This document shows positions 12,483 through 23,259 of a stretch of DNA of 64,000 bases, piece after piece. Position numbers and translations under genes: made by a program. The notes below the pieces were generated by a model. It searched no databases, was not told the origin of the DNA, and saw only the letters and a program-made list of their open reading frames with translations. Position 1 is the first letter of the stretch, and each line of letters starts with the position of its first letter. This stretch comes from Nemophila menziesii (Eukaryota; Streptophyta; Magnoliopsida; Boraginales; Hydrophyllaceae): NCBI GenBank assembly GCA_029959085.1, contig JARWIR010000011.1:11843840-11907839 (forward strand), in the 5' to 3' direction.

Positions 12483-14818
12483 GTTTATTACATACACATA
12501 AACCTACAGTACAATATATGTATAATATAGGGATCTATTGTGCATTTTTTCAAAAACATGCTTTTTTTGGACATGTACAATACTTATCTCTAATGTACTC
12601 ATGTATTAGAATTTGTAATAGAAAATGAGTGTATGTATATATGTTTTTCACAAGTTACTACATTTTGATAGATCTCCTCTTGCCAATCTACATTTATATG
12701 AGAATTATAGTCTAAAGAGGGTATATACAATTATTAGCTTACTATATATATGAAGTTCAAGTAACAAGGAAAGCGGAAGGAAAATATACATGAAAGTAAA
12801 CTAAGTAGTAGAGAAGTTGACGAAACAACACTTTTCATCCTTTTCTGTTGTGGGTCCAATTGAAAGTCTTGATGATGACTTTGCTGCTGTGAGTTGCCAA
12901 AACTATATGTTTGGTCAGCCTGTGGGCCCCATGAATTTGCAGGAACAAAACCCAAACCGTTCTGCATGCTTGATATTATCTACAACCCTCATTCAGCGGT
13001 ACAGCTTGATTGGAGCCATGTAGAGGCGCTAACACCTGCTCTTTTGGGTGAACTTGTGATGGCCCATCGTTATAACCTATATATAAAAAAATTAGAAAAA
13101 AAGATCATTTTTATTCATATAAGAAAAAAGGAAGTTAGATGTAGTTAAATCACCTATCATTCTCGCCTTATGGCCTATACTTTTGAGCTTGGATGAAATT
13201 ATTTGCAAATAATGTGTCTGCAAGCAATTATATTTATTAAAAAAATTTAAAAACAAGTAAACATACTCATTACTAAAAACTAAAAGTAACTATTATTTCA
13301 TATTTACCCTGCTTGTTGCATCATTAAACTTATCTTCAAATCTCATGACAAGTTTTTCAAGTCCATTGTGTACTCTATTTGGATTAAATACAGTTTGCAA
13401 GATCTCAAATATGTATCTGTCAAACAGTAAAATATGTCATATTAATTTGACAAAATATACAAAAATGTTTTTAACAAGGTACCTAATGATCCGACTCAAT
13501 TGTAAAACTGGCCTACAGTTAAAAAAACTATCAAAACAATTATACTCTCAACATTTCTATCATAAGTAAAATCAAGTGTAGCTGGTTGTATTTTAATGAG
13601 TTATTATTATTTTTCGAATAAATATTATTTTTATAACAACTAAAAGTTATTCATCTGGACCACCTCCGAGCTCAAGTAGTATTAAATTGTAATTGGGTGG
13701 TTTTATTGTGGTGGGAATTTTTTTTTAAAAAGATATATCTTCATAAAAAATTTTGTTTACCGATCAACTTGTTACAAGATAAAAAATTATTAAGGTTTCA
13801 AAATTTACTATTAGTTGAAATTAAAAACTTAAATTATTGATCTTACAATAGTAATTTAAATAAGTAGCTTGAACAAAATTTAAAAGACATACATGAACAT
13901 TAAACAAAACAATCGAGGGGTAGGAGTGAGAACTTTGATCTTAGTTAAAAGACACATTACATAATAAATCCAATTTCTATAATATCTAGTTTTTTATTTG
14001 ATCATTCATGCTTTGGTATATTACAAATTATAGTTATAAAAATCTATTGAGTATTTCTTATTTTTTTATTTTAGAAAAAGAATACTTAAATCCTAGATTT
14101 TTTTGATATTGATACACTTAGTTTTCTCAATTCTTTTTTTTCTCTTGACAAGTAATATTTTTAACATAAATAGTATATTTAACATGGATTATGACAAAGA
14201 GGATTTTAAGTACTATCATAATCCATATTCATTATACTATATCTTATTAAAAAAAATTAAAGAAACATTACAAAAGAAAGTAATACTCAATGGAGGATAT
14301 TAAATTTATTTAACAAGTATCAATAAAAAATCTAGTCAATATAAATAAATATGTTTAATCACTAAATATATTGATAGAGATTAGCATTGAAAACCTAGAT
14401 TATGTTTTCTTTCATTTTCATTATGAAACATTTACTTAATTGATCACCAAATCCATTTAATCAGAGTTAGGTTTAACTAACTTAACATAAATTTTAAACC
14501 AGGAAATGAGAAATTGCAAACAAAACTGTTATGGATTAGAATTACAATTAGATAATATCAATTTTAAAAACGTAATTTACTCATTTTTTATTAATAGACC
14601 AACAACAAAAAACATAAGCATTTTTTTATGTTCTGAATTAAAATATCAGAATGCCTAATGAAAAAATACAAATATAAAGCAACACAATAGTTTTAAAAAT
14701 AATATATTAAATTTTACCTTGTTTATGATATCATGATTGAAATGTCATGATCAACGTTCTGAAATAAAATTATGGTGAAATTGCAAGTCGATGTTAAATA
14801 TATATGAAAGAATTAATT
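12483..14818. repeat. Segmental duplication unit B, first block
   Basis: Direct copy of 240-2,535, about 12.2 kb to the right. It carries the better-preserved MED15-like fragment. The shared sequence stops near 14,818, just before the copia LTR at 14,847. Similarity to unit A resumes at about 21,645, showing that about 6.8 kb was inserted into B after, or during, the duplication. Confidence 0.9.
12734..13512 (-). pseudogene. MED15-like KIX-domain fragment, copy B
   Basis: Exons on the minus strand: 13,483-13,512 (PVLQLSRIIR), 13,308-13,416 (YIFEILQTVFNPNRV...MRFEDKFNDATSR), 13,154-13,217 (THYLQIISSKLKSIGHKARMI) and about 13,078 downwards (YNDGPSQVHPKEQVLAPLHG). Together the first three make a continuous KIX domain with no stop. 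The fourth exon then loses one base relative to copy A and hits TAA. Beyond that, in the restored phase, a Gln-rich tail follows (MQNGLGFVPANSWGPQADQ, then NSQQQSHHQDFQLDPQQK), as expected after the KIX of plant MED15. No N-terminal exon was found. A short functional product ending at the TAA cannot be excluded. Confidence 0.7.
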
Positions 14819-14846
14819 AGATATAAAAAACAAGAGGATTCATAAG

Positions 14847-15242
14847 TGTTTACCTCTTGAAGAGCAGCGGAAATTAAAACACAGATTCTTTTGCTTGGAT
14901 CACAGATCTTCTTACAGGGAAGAAGAACTTTTGTTCACAACCTAAGAGCCTCAGATTCTTTTGATTTGTGTATTTTTCTTTATGGAGAAGAGAAAAGTAT
15001 ATATATTCAGATATTGAGCGTTGAATTGAAGATGTAAATAAAAGAGTTGTCTAACTTCTGACTTTTTTTTTTTTTCAGATAATGATCAGACCGTTCTTTT
15101 ATAATGGGAAGTGGTGTTATAAAATAAATAACTTCCCTTGATTTGAATTTAAATATTTAGATTCAAAACAAAAACTATTAACTACATTTTTGGCGGACAA
15201 TCAAATAAATATAATAAATATTTATTTTATTTATTTCTTTCA
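14847..15242 (-). repeat. 3' LTR of the copia element
   Basis: Begins tgtttacc and ends tttctttca on the plus strand, so it has TG...CA termini in either orientation. Length is 396 bases. It is bounded on the internal side by a polypurine tract (minus-strand gcgagtgggagaa, 15,243-15,256), which places it as the 3' LTR of the minus-strand element. The five bases outside it are ATAAG, a candidate target-site duplication. I looked for a second copy to the right of gag and did not find one. Confidence 0.75.
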
Positions 15243-16378
15243 TTCTCCCACTCGCCATAATGAAGTTACATCTTATCCATAGAATCCACATCTCATTACA
15301 TCATATCTTCCCATATACACACCTGAATCAAAAATATCATCATACTTTGCAAATAGGTCGTGCGACCGGCAAGCATACGAGCATACGTGACTAATAACCT
15401 GTTAGGGTACATAGTTGCTCAAAATAGTTTCATCTGTTACGTATCTTGCAGTACCCCAGACTAACAATATGTTGTATCATATTACAGTAACTCTGACCCC
15501 TTTTATATCACAACTTCTATGTGAAAAAGAGCTCACTGTCATTTCGTTTATGTGTCTCACTATCATGTTATAGTCCCTATTGACTTACATGATCGGTTAA
15601 CCTGCAAGCACACATTTGATACACAATTCTAGTCTTCCCTTTACACTTATATCCTTTTATATTGATTAGGTTGCTTTCCCAAACATACCCCATTAGACCG
15701 AATCACTCATGATCATTGGTAATGTGTTCAAAGTAGAATACACCTAATCAAAATATCAAGATATAGTCAAAAGTAATAAGGGCACAAATCAAAGGTATCA
15801 CACAGTGAAGAAACAGGGATCAATTCTTCACTTCCTTTTGGTCGAAAGCACACGTGGTATGACACACATGTTATGGTATTATTCATATATCTCAAATTGT
15901 ATGTCACAATTGTACAAATACCATACAGATATATAATTAGACAAGCCTCGTTGCCTAAGATGAATTCTTCGATCGATCAACCCTTCTATGAAATCAAACA
16001 AGCAATTCATATCTGGCTATTATAGACTAAGTAGATAGTGGGATTCTACTTCGATCATAATATAACCTTAAACATGGTTTATCCATGTTTATGATCTCAT
16101 CTTAACACTCAGTTAAGGCGACTATCTTAACTCATTTTATCTTAAGGGTTCTTCACTGCTATGAGTTAGTCTCATCTTTGCGCACTTCTTATGCCAAAGG
16201 CGATTGCCTGCGTGACAGGGCCAATCTCAGTCTATAGGACATACATACTTACAAAATCACACGCAATATATATATATATAATACATATCAAACATGATAT
16301 TATTAAAATAAACAGTTAAATAAACATACTAATGGAAATATATACATGAGTGCATATAAACTAGCAATAATTCATACA
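15243..16378 (-). mobile_element. Copia 3' untranslated region and polypurine tract
   Basis: About 1.1 kb between the pol stop and the 3' LTR. It holds the polypurine tract at 15,243-15,256 on the minus strand, used to prime plus-strand DNA synthesis, and otherwise no open frame of note. A long 3' untranslated region of this kind is common in Tork-type plant copia elements. Confidence 0.6.
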
Positions 16379-19300
16379 TTATATCTTGCTTAATCCTATA
16401 GATCTAACATGATCCATGAATACATCCCTTGGGATAGCTTTTGTGAATGGATCGGCAAGCATATTGCGTGTGGGTATATATTGCAAAGTAACATCCTTTT
16501 GTGCAATTATATCTCTAACGAAGTTATACTTTATATCAATGTGTTTGGTCTTGCCGTGATATTTTGGATCTTTCACATAAGCCATTGCAGCTTGACTATC
16601 ACAGAATATTGTTATTGGACTCCCACTATCACCAGAGAATCCTAAATGTTCAAAGAACCTTTTTAACCAAACAGCCTCCTGAACCGCAGCTGAGCATGCT
16701 ACAAATCCAGCTTCCATCGTTGACAAAGCTACACAGGTTTGTTTCTTGCTACTCCATGAGATTGCGCAATTATTTAGCAAGAAAACATAACCTGAAGTGG
16801 ATTTACGCCCATCTATATCACCAGCCCAATCGGCATCTGTATATCCTTCTAAGCGTAATTTATCTCCTCGAAAGCATAAGGCATGATCTTTAGTGCCTTT
16901 TAGATATCTCAATATCCTTTTCACAGCTTTCCAATGCTCTTGTCCAGGGTTCGATTGAAAACGACTAACTAAACCTACTGCATAACATATATCTGGTCTC
17001 GTACACATCATAACATACATAAGACTACCAATGGCACTAGAATATGGTACTGTTGACATTTTCTGTTTTTCTTCTGTAGTACTAGGACACATGTCGAGAG
17101 TTAAGTTTATTCCCTTTGCTACAGGAGTGTCAATGGCATTGCACGTAGTCATACCAAAGCGCTCAAGTACATTCATGATGTAAGGTTCTTGAGATAGAGA
17201 TAATAGTCTTCTAGACCTATCTCTATGAATCTTAACACCAAGAATATAATTTGCTTCTCCCATATCTTTCATATCGAATTGAGAAGCTAGCCACTCCTTG
17301 TTAGCTTGAATAAACTCTTTATCATTCCCAGCTAATAGGATGTCATCCACATATAGAGATAAAATTACGAAATTTTTCTTGGAACGTTTAATATAAACAC
17401 AGTGGTCTTCACTTATCATCTCAAATCCATTTGACGAGATGACTTCATGAAATCTCAAATTCCACTGTCTCGAGGCTTGCTTAAGACCATAGATTGATTT
17501 CAACAATCTACATACTTTATTCTCTTGATCTTTTACAACGAAACCCGAGGGTTGTTCCATGAAAATTACCTCTTCTAAATCTCCATTTCGAAATGCAGTT
17601 TTAACATCCATTTGGTGCAACTCTAGATCGAGATGCGCCACAATAGCTAAAATAAGACGTATTGAGGTAAATCTAACAACAGGAGAGAAAGTTTCCTCAA
17701 AATCTATTCCTTCCCGTTGAGTATAGCCTTTCGCTACCAAGCGAGCTTTATACCTGTCAATGGAATTGTCAGGTTTCCTCTTTATTTTGAGAACCCATTT
17801 GTTCCCAATCGCTTTAAGTCCTTTTGGGAGATCAACCAGTTCCCATACCTGGTTTTTCTTCATCGACTCCATTTCTTCTTCCATTGCTTTCCTCCATTCA
17901 TTCTTAGCGGGACATGAGAGTGCTTCATTAACTGTTCGAGATTCTTCTTCGTCTTGTGGAGTTATCATAAAGACTTCTCCTTCGATTTCAAATCGGCGAC
18001 GAGGAACTAAACCTCTAGCACTTCTCTTAAGTTGAGAATCTTGAGAAATAGGATTACTAGATGATGCACTGGTTTCTTCCGTCTCAATATTTAGAGGAGT
18101 GTCCGTCTCTATTTCTTGAGTATGTGTTACCTCATCAGGTGTCACATTTGTTTGCATATCATCTTCCTGAATCTCATTTAATTCACATAAAATGGAATTT
18201 ATGTCAACCTCACCTCTGCTAGGAAAATCATTCTCTAAGAATGTAACATCTCGTGACTCAATTTCTGTAAGACCCCCATCATTATGTTCACCAATAAACA
18301 CATATCCTTTAGAGTGATCTGGGTATCTAATGAAGATACACTTCTTACCTCTTGGACCTAACTTCCCATACTTATGAGATAGATCATGAACATAGCCTGC
18401 CGACCCCCAAGGTCGCAAGTATGACAGATTAGGTTTCCTACCTGTCCATAGTTCATAAGGAGTTGATGGAATAGTCTTTGTGGGTACTCGGTTAAGTATA
18501 TAACAGGCGGTAAGCAAGGCATCTCCTCAATAAGATATTGGAAGATTTGCTTGTGCCATCATAGACCTAACCATTTCTAGGAGTGTTCTATTCCTCCTTT
18601 CAGCCACACCATTCTGTTGTGGTGTTCTAGGAATTGTAAGTTGCCTTACTATCCCTTTTTCATCACACAGTTCTTTAAACTGATCAGATAGATATTCACG
18701 TCCTCGATCGGTTCTTAGGGTTTTCACCTTCCTCTCTAACTGATTTTCCACTTCATTGATAAATGTCATAAAACATTTCAATGCTTCAGATTTGTGAGAA
18801 ATCACGTAGACATAACCAAACCTAGTGAAATCATCTATAAAGGTGATGAAATAACGTTCCCCACGTCTAGTTTGAACACTCATTGGGCCACAGATGTCTG
18901 AATGAATTACTTGTAATGGGTACTCGACTCGTTTAGCCTTTCCAAATGGTTTTCGTTTTGCTTTACCTGCTAGACAATTTTCACAAGTTGTCAAGTTGAC
19001 TTTAGTCAACGAACCCAAGAGGTTCGCCTTAGCCAACAAATTCATACGGTCTTGACCAATATGACCTAATCTAGCATGCCATACATTTTCTTCTACATTT
19101 GAATTACTAGAAGAAGAAGTATTAGTAGAAAAGCAACTACTTACATAATAACTATTAAACGAGTTATCATCATATAGTACAATTAAACCATGCGAAATAA
19201 AACCAGAACCATAATACTTAGCGTCATAATAGATATCTACTTGTTTGTTATGAAAATGCAAATTAAAACCTAATCCTAGAAGAACTGTGACCGAGACTAA

Positions 19301-20428
19301 GTTCCGTCGAATGTCAGGTGCGTAAAGTACATCATACAGGTACAAGGTTTGACCACCTCGCAAGTTCAACTTGCAAGTGCCAACTCCTTTGACTTCAACC
19401 TTATTGTTGTCTCCTACATATATCCACCTTGATCCCTCTGGAATCCGACGATACTCTACATATGCCTCTCGGTCTTTGGCTACATGGTCTGTCGCTCCTG
19501 AGTCAACAGTCCACAAAGGATTAGAATCAGCAAGCAATACAGTGCTGGTAACATAAGTAAAATTACAAGAAGTAAATGACATTGCTACCTTTCTGGGCTC
19601 GCTACACTCGCGAGCAAAGTGACCCAGTTTGTCATAGTTAAAGCATTTCATCTTACTCTTGTCTTTTTTCTTACGGAAACGTTTTCCCTTATTGTTACCA
19701 CCTTTCTTGTTCTTCTTGGAAACATGCTCATTTCCGTTCTTCTTCCCATTGTTCTTGCGCTTATTGCCAGAAACTTTGTGGGAACTTGACTCAGCAACAT
19801 AAGCCTGACCCTGAGGCTTAATTGCATCTAGACGTTCATCTTCCAATGTCACATGACGAGCAGCATCATCGAAGGTTTTGATGTTGTCATTGTGAGTCAA
19901 GTTTATCTTCAAATGCTCCCAGTTGTTTGGAAGAGATCAGATCACAGCTTGAACTTGTTGTTCATCAGTAAGGTTATGACCTGCATTCTTAAGTTCCCTA
20001 ATCATGTTAGACATCTCTCGGAGATGTTGTTGCATGGTTTGATTAGGGTTCTTCTTGCAAGTGTCAAACTGAATGGTCAATTGACACAACTTTGTCACAG
20101 TCGTACCCCCATATTTCTCATTAAGAGCATTCCACATCTCGTGAGCAGTGAGGTATCGTTGACATTCATAGACAAGATCGTCATTCATGGAGCCTATCAA
20201 GATGCCTCTTGCAGTGGAATCTTTCTTTTTCCACTTCTCATAAGCCTCCATGTCCCTTCTGTTTTGAGCTGTGTTGCCTTCCTCAGGCTGAGCCATGATG
20301 TTGTTAACAGCCTCAAGAACATCTTGCTCTTCTAGAACATAATGTATCTTGAGCTTCCAAAGGTTATAGTTCTCACCATTCATCTTTTCTCCTTTGTTGA
20401 GATCAGCAATGATGATTTTTTATGCCAT
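16379..20428 (-). pseudogene. Ty1/copia gag-pol polyprotein with three nonsense codons
   Basis: One frame of 1,350 codons runs from an ATG at 20,428 to 16,379 without any frameshift, broken by TAA at 20,420-20,422 (codon 3), TGA at 19,937-19,939 (codon 164) and TGA at 18,527-18,529 (codon 634). Order: gag (MNGENYNLWKLKI; zinc knuckle CFNYDKLGHFAREC near residue 262 with its second Cys changed to Tyr), protease (DSGA, 309), GAG-pre-integrase (HARLGH...CENC), integrase (HSDICGP D511, TDRGREY D574, QQNGVAERRN E610), reverse transcriptase (YVDD near 1,026) and RNase H (YTDADWAG). The domain order protease-integrase-RT-RNase H defines Ty1/copia. Its cytoplasmic particle would copy RNA to DNA. The second stop fits CGA to TGA and the third TGG to TGA, both expected from cytosine deamination at a methylated site. 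Confidence 0.92.
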
Positions 20429-20879
20429 TTTCTCTATAAAGTAAGAGATTTCCATTAATAACATACATTTATTTAACAACTCTAAGCTATTAATGCAAAT
20501 GGAATGAATAACAAAGATAACAAAATAAGTGATAAAGAAAGTTCACTATGTTCCATATCATGAATCACTATATTTTGTTTGTCTTAATCATTCAATCGAT
20601 TTCATTAACCGCAAAATAAGTTCTTCAAGAACTCCCACTTACTCTAACATAAATAGAGCGATATTGTATGAAAATAAAACAACTAAAAGCATAAAAGCAA
20701 AGAGAAATAGTTGAATTCATACATAACTAGAAAAAAAAACATGTCCAATAAAGAAAATACTGAATCAAAAGGAATAAAAGCAACTAATGTAATTTCTAAC
20801 AAACATGGAATGAAAAAACATCGAAAAATCAACCTACATAAGCAAACTACCTACTACAAGTTCAACTAGCAAACACCTT
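20429..20879 (-). other. Copia 5' leader; no 5' LTR found
   Basis: Upstream of gag on the minus strand this AT-rich stretch should hold the primer-binding site and 5' LTR. I see neither the LTR sequence of 14,847-15,242 nor a tggtatcagagc-type primer site. The element is therefore probably truncated at its 5' end, or joined here to different DNA. Confidence 0.45.
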
Positions 20880-21461
20880 TCATATCCAATATCTTAACTT
20901 AGGGATCGACTCCTCAAATCTCACTTCCTCATATTTTCCAATCGGAAAATATTTATCAAGATTAGTGGTTGGATAATGCATACCACAACCGCATTGTTCC
21001 GACCTTATGGAACTATTGAAGTGCTTCCATAAGTGAGATTCAGTCAAAGCATACACAAGCCACTTATATGTATCACCTCTTTCATGAACATGGTTAGCTG
21101 GAAACTTATCCTCCCATAGGATATCTAAATCCCTACGCAACTCTCTCGGTAATGTTTTACGAAAGACTACCACCATGCAATCATCACAACATAAGCCACC
21201 CTCACCCCAATCTATGACATTCTGAATCAACCTATTGACAATTGCCACGTGTTGAATTAGAGTGTGGTGAGGTTTCTTCCTATAATGGAGAGCTTGGATA
21301 CTGTTCCTCAAAGTTTGTTTTTGTTCTGGTGTCCTTGCTCGACGTGGTGTATGAACCCTTAGTGGTCCATTTGGATTTCTTACGTTCCTATGAAGAATTC
21401 GGTAATCTCTTAATAGGCGGAGCCTTGATTCCCGTGATCCCCTGGATCGTGTTACCATCAT
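20880..21461 (-). CDS. Unrecognised 193-residue ORF, basic N-terminus, Cys-rich core
   Basis: An intact minus-strand frame from ATG 21,461 to a stop at 20,880. I do not recognise the family. Residues 1-65 are strongly basic (RSRGSRESRLRLLRDY, then PRRARTPEQKQ), suggesting nucleic-acid binding. The core has clustered cysteines (GLCCDDC at 89-95; CGCGMH at 157-162) that could bind a metal. Residues 104-121 fit LPxxL followed by 12 residues and Pro, a minimal F-box-like pattern, though it is short enough to arise by chance. Base composition is less AT-rich than its neighbours. It lies inside DNA that is present in unit B and absent from unit A, next to the 5' end of the copia element. It could be a captured gene, an old viral insertion or a rapidly evolving plant gene. 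I see no transmembrane segment. Confidence 0.55.
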   Translation of the reverse strand: MMVTRSRGSRESRLRLLRDYRILHRNVRNPNGPLRVHTPRRARTPEQKQTLRNSIQALHYRKKPHHTLIQHVAIVNRLIQNVIDWGEGGLCCDDCMVVVFRKTLPRELRRDLDILWEDKFPANHVHERGDTYKWLVYALTESHLWKHFNSSIRSEQCGCGMHYPTTNLDKYFPIGKYEEVRFEESIPKLRYWI

Positions 21462-21569
21462 TTTCTACATATAGAAAAATAAGAACGATAAAAATTACAC
21501 CAAATTCGATTAGGAAACTAGAAAAAAACAGAATACAACATGTTTCCAGGAACTATGTTCATTAATAAT

Positions 21570-21645
21570 AAGTTAAGGTAGTGAAATTGGTAAAGCTACG
21601 TGTCACTAGTATGAACTACCTAGGTTCGAAGACCAAAATAAGCCG
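21570..21645 (+). mobile_element. tRNA-derived SINE-like head
   Basis: An A-box-like TAGTGAAATTGG (21,579-21,590) and a B-box-like GGTTCGAAGAC (21,623-21,633) are separated by about 32 bases, the spacing of an internal RNA polymerase III promoter. The cloverleaf is not intact, so it is not a functional tRNA. It sits exactly where unit B resumes similarity to unit A, with no equivalent in A near 2,765. That fits a SINE insertion or part of a larger insertion. The 3' end and family are not determined. Confidence 0.4.
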
Positions 21646-22490
21646 GCCTACTAACATTACAAATTAAGAAAAAGCTTAACAAAATTACATAAAATTAAAA
21701 ATAAGAGAAATCAATTATTAAGCCATTTTGTCTCTAATTGTTTTCCTTCCTTACTCAGAAAGTAGTGAAACACATCCCTATGATTATGATTTTCGAATTG
21801 CTGGTCCCAAAAATGATGCAAACATTTATTAGGTCTTCCCAATTTAAAGGAACAGCAGAAATACAACACTTATCAAGCAGCTTTTCGAGAATCCTTTTGC
21901 AGAAAGAGGCGCCATTAAACAATATTCACAAGGATTAGAAATTAATCCCCATTCTAATAATCAATTTTTGGTGGCCAGTCTATTTTGACAAGCCAACCAA
22001 GTGATAAAGGAGCAGCGAAGAATACAACACTTACCCCATACAATATTGTACCATTTGACCTCAGGTAAGCCTTTATTCATTTTGTTCATTGTTTTGCTAA
22101 AGAAGAATTTACCTTTTATTGATTCATTCAAGAATATTTTAACACTTTGATTATTGAGTGTAATTCCTTGCAGATTGGGGAGTAAACCACCAATTGATGA
22201 AGGAAGCCTCCATCTTTAATTACCAAAGCAATCAACAACAGTCTTAATACAGTTTATACCCAACTGAACAACTTCTAGATTCAGAACTATGGAAATATCA
22301 CTTTAATTAAGTCATTTATCCCATATCATAAAAGTAAGTTCCCCATTGTTTACTTTGTAGAAAATGAAATTAAAAGTTAGATTCCTAACTTTGAGTAGCT
22401 ATTTCCAAACCCAGGTGTGGCTATATAATAAGCAGGCCTTGTTAATAGTTTCTATATTAGGAATACCCAATCCACCATGATGTTTAGGGT
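21646..22490 (-). pseudogene. LINE 3' fragment with reverse-transcriptase zinc-binding domain, copy B
   Basis: On the minus strand from about 22,490: PKHHGGLGIPNIETINKACL, then SHTWVWK, then further down LPEVKWYNIVWGKCCILRCS and FITWLACQNRLATKN. This is the end of the reverse-transcriptase region and the zf-RVT domain of a plant L1-type LINE, with stops and frame changes. It matches 2,770-3,400 in unit A but extends about 400 bases further toward the LINE 5' side. It also lacks about 150 bases present in A (2,885-3,030). Confidence 0.7.
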
Positions 22491-23259
22491 GTTAAAAATA
22501 TTGAAGGAATAAATATGACATATTTTTTATAATAAAACACCATATATCTAGTATTCTTTTTTTCTCTACACTTATTTTCCCATAATCTAGTTTCAAAAAC
22601 TTCCCCACAACTTTTTGAAATCCCTTAGACCTCTCATAATCTCATTTAAATATTTCTTTTTACGTTTTGATTTTTAAATATTTCTTTTTACGTTTTGATT
22701 TTTTAATCTAAATTTACATCAAAATACTTACACTGTTATCCCAACCCGCACTTACTCAAATTTTTTTATCGCTTTCCTCCTCCACGGTGGTAATGATGAC
22801 TTCATCTTCTATTAGAATCTTAGCTATGTCATCAACATCCAAACAAGTCACATTGTTGAGGCCTTCAATAATTTTGAGCTTCTAAATGATCCCTTAATAC
22901 ACTCTCATTGTTGCGCGTTCCTAAAAAAGAAAGAAAATCTTTGAAACTATTCTGATTGTAAAAATTATATTTCATAATCAACTTTTTATATATTCTTATT
23001 GTCCATGTTATAATTTTTATTTCTTTAATGTCACAGTGTTAGTATAATTTAAGAATGTGATGACGTTAATTATATAAATGGAGTTTAGTCTTGAGATTTA
23101 CCCGTTTTGAGGGGCAATCCAGATGGTGTACGTTAACACAGTGACTAGTCAAGCAATTTAAATGTTAATCTTTTTCTCCAATTACGTGCCTTCTCAATGA
23201 GTATCTTGTATAATCCAGAAATGTCGGTAACACTGTATATCTTTGAATTATTTTTGAAA
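22491..23259. repeat. Non-coding; contains inverted copy of 10,380-10,930
   Basis: Includes a 27-base tandem duplication (aaatatttctttttacgttt... near 22,645-22,700). Between about 22,740 and 23,260 it is the reverse complement of the 10,380-10,930 segment. A relic reading frame in the shared part is interrupted in both copies and is not assignable. Confidence 0.5.

Noticed and set aside
12817..13148. Plus-strand ORFs of 68 and 84 codons
   Set aside because: They are antisense shadows of the MED15-like exons, which have splice sites and family similarity on the minus strand.
16409..20335. Plus-strand ORFs across the copia element (for example 19,853-20,335)
   Set aside because: They are antisense to a well-defined gag-pol frame with all expected motifs.
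20880..21461. Assigning the orphan ORF to a plant-virus silencing suppressor because of its LPxxL(12)P pattern
   Set aside because: The pattern is too short and common. No other family feature was recognised, so the ORF is left unnamed.
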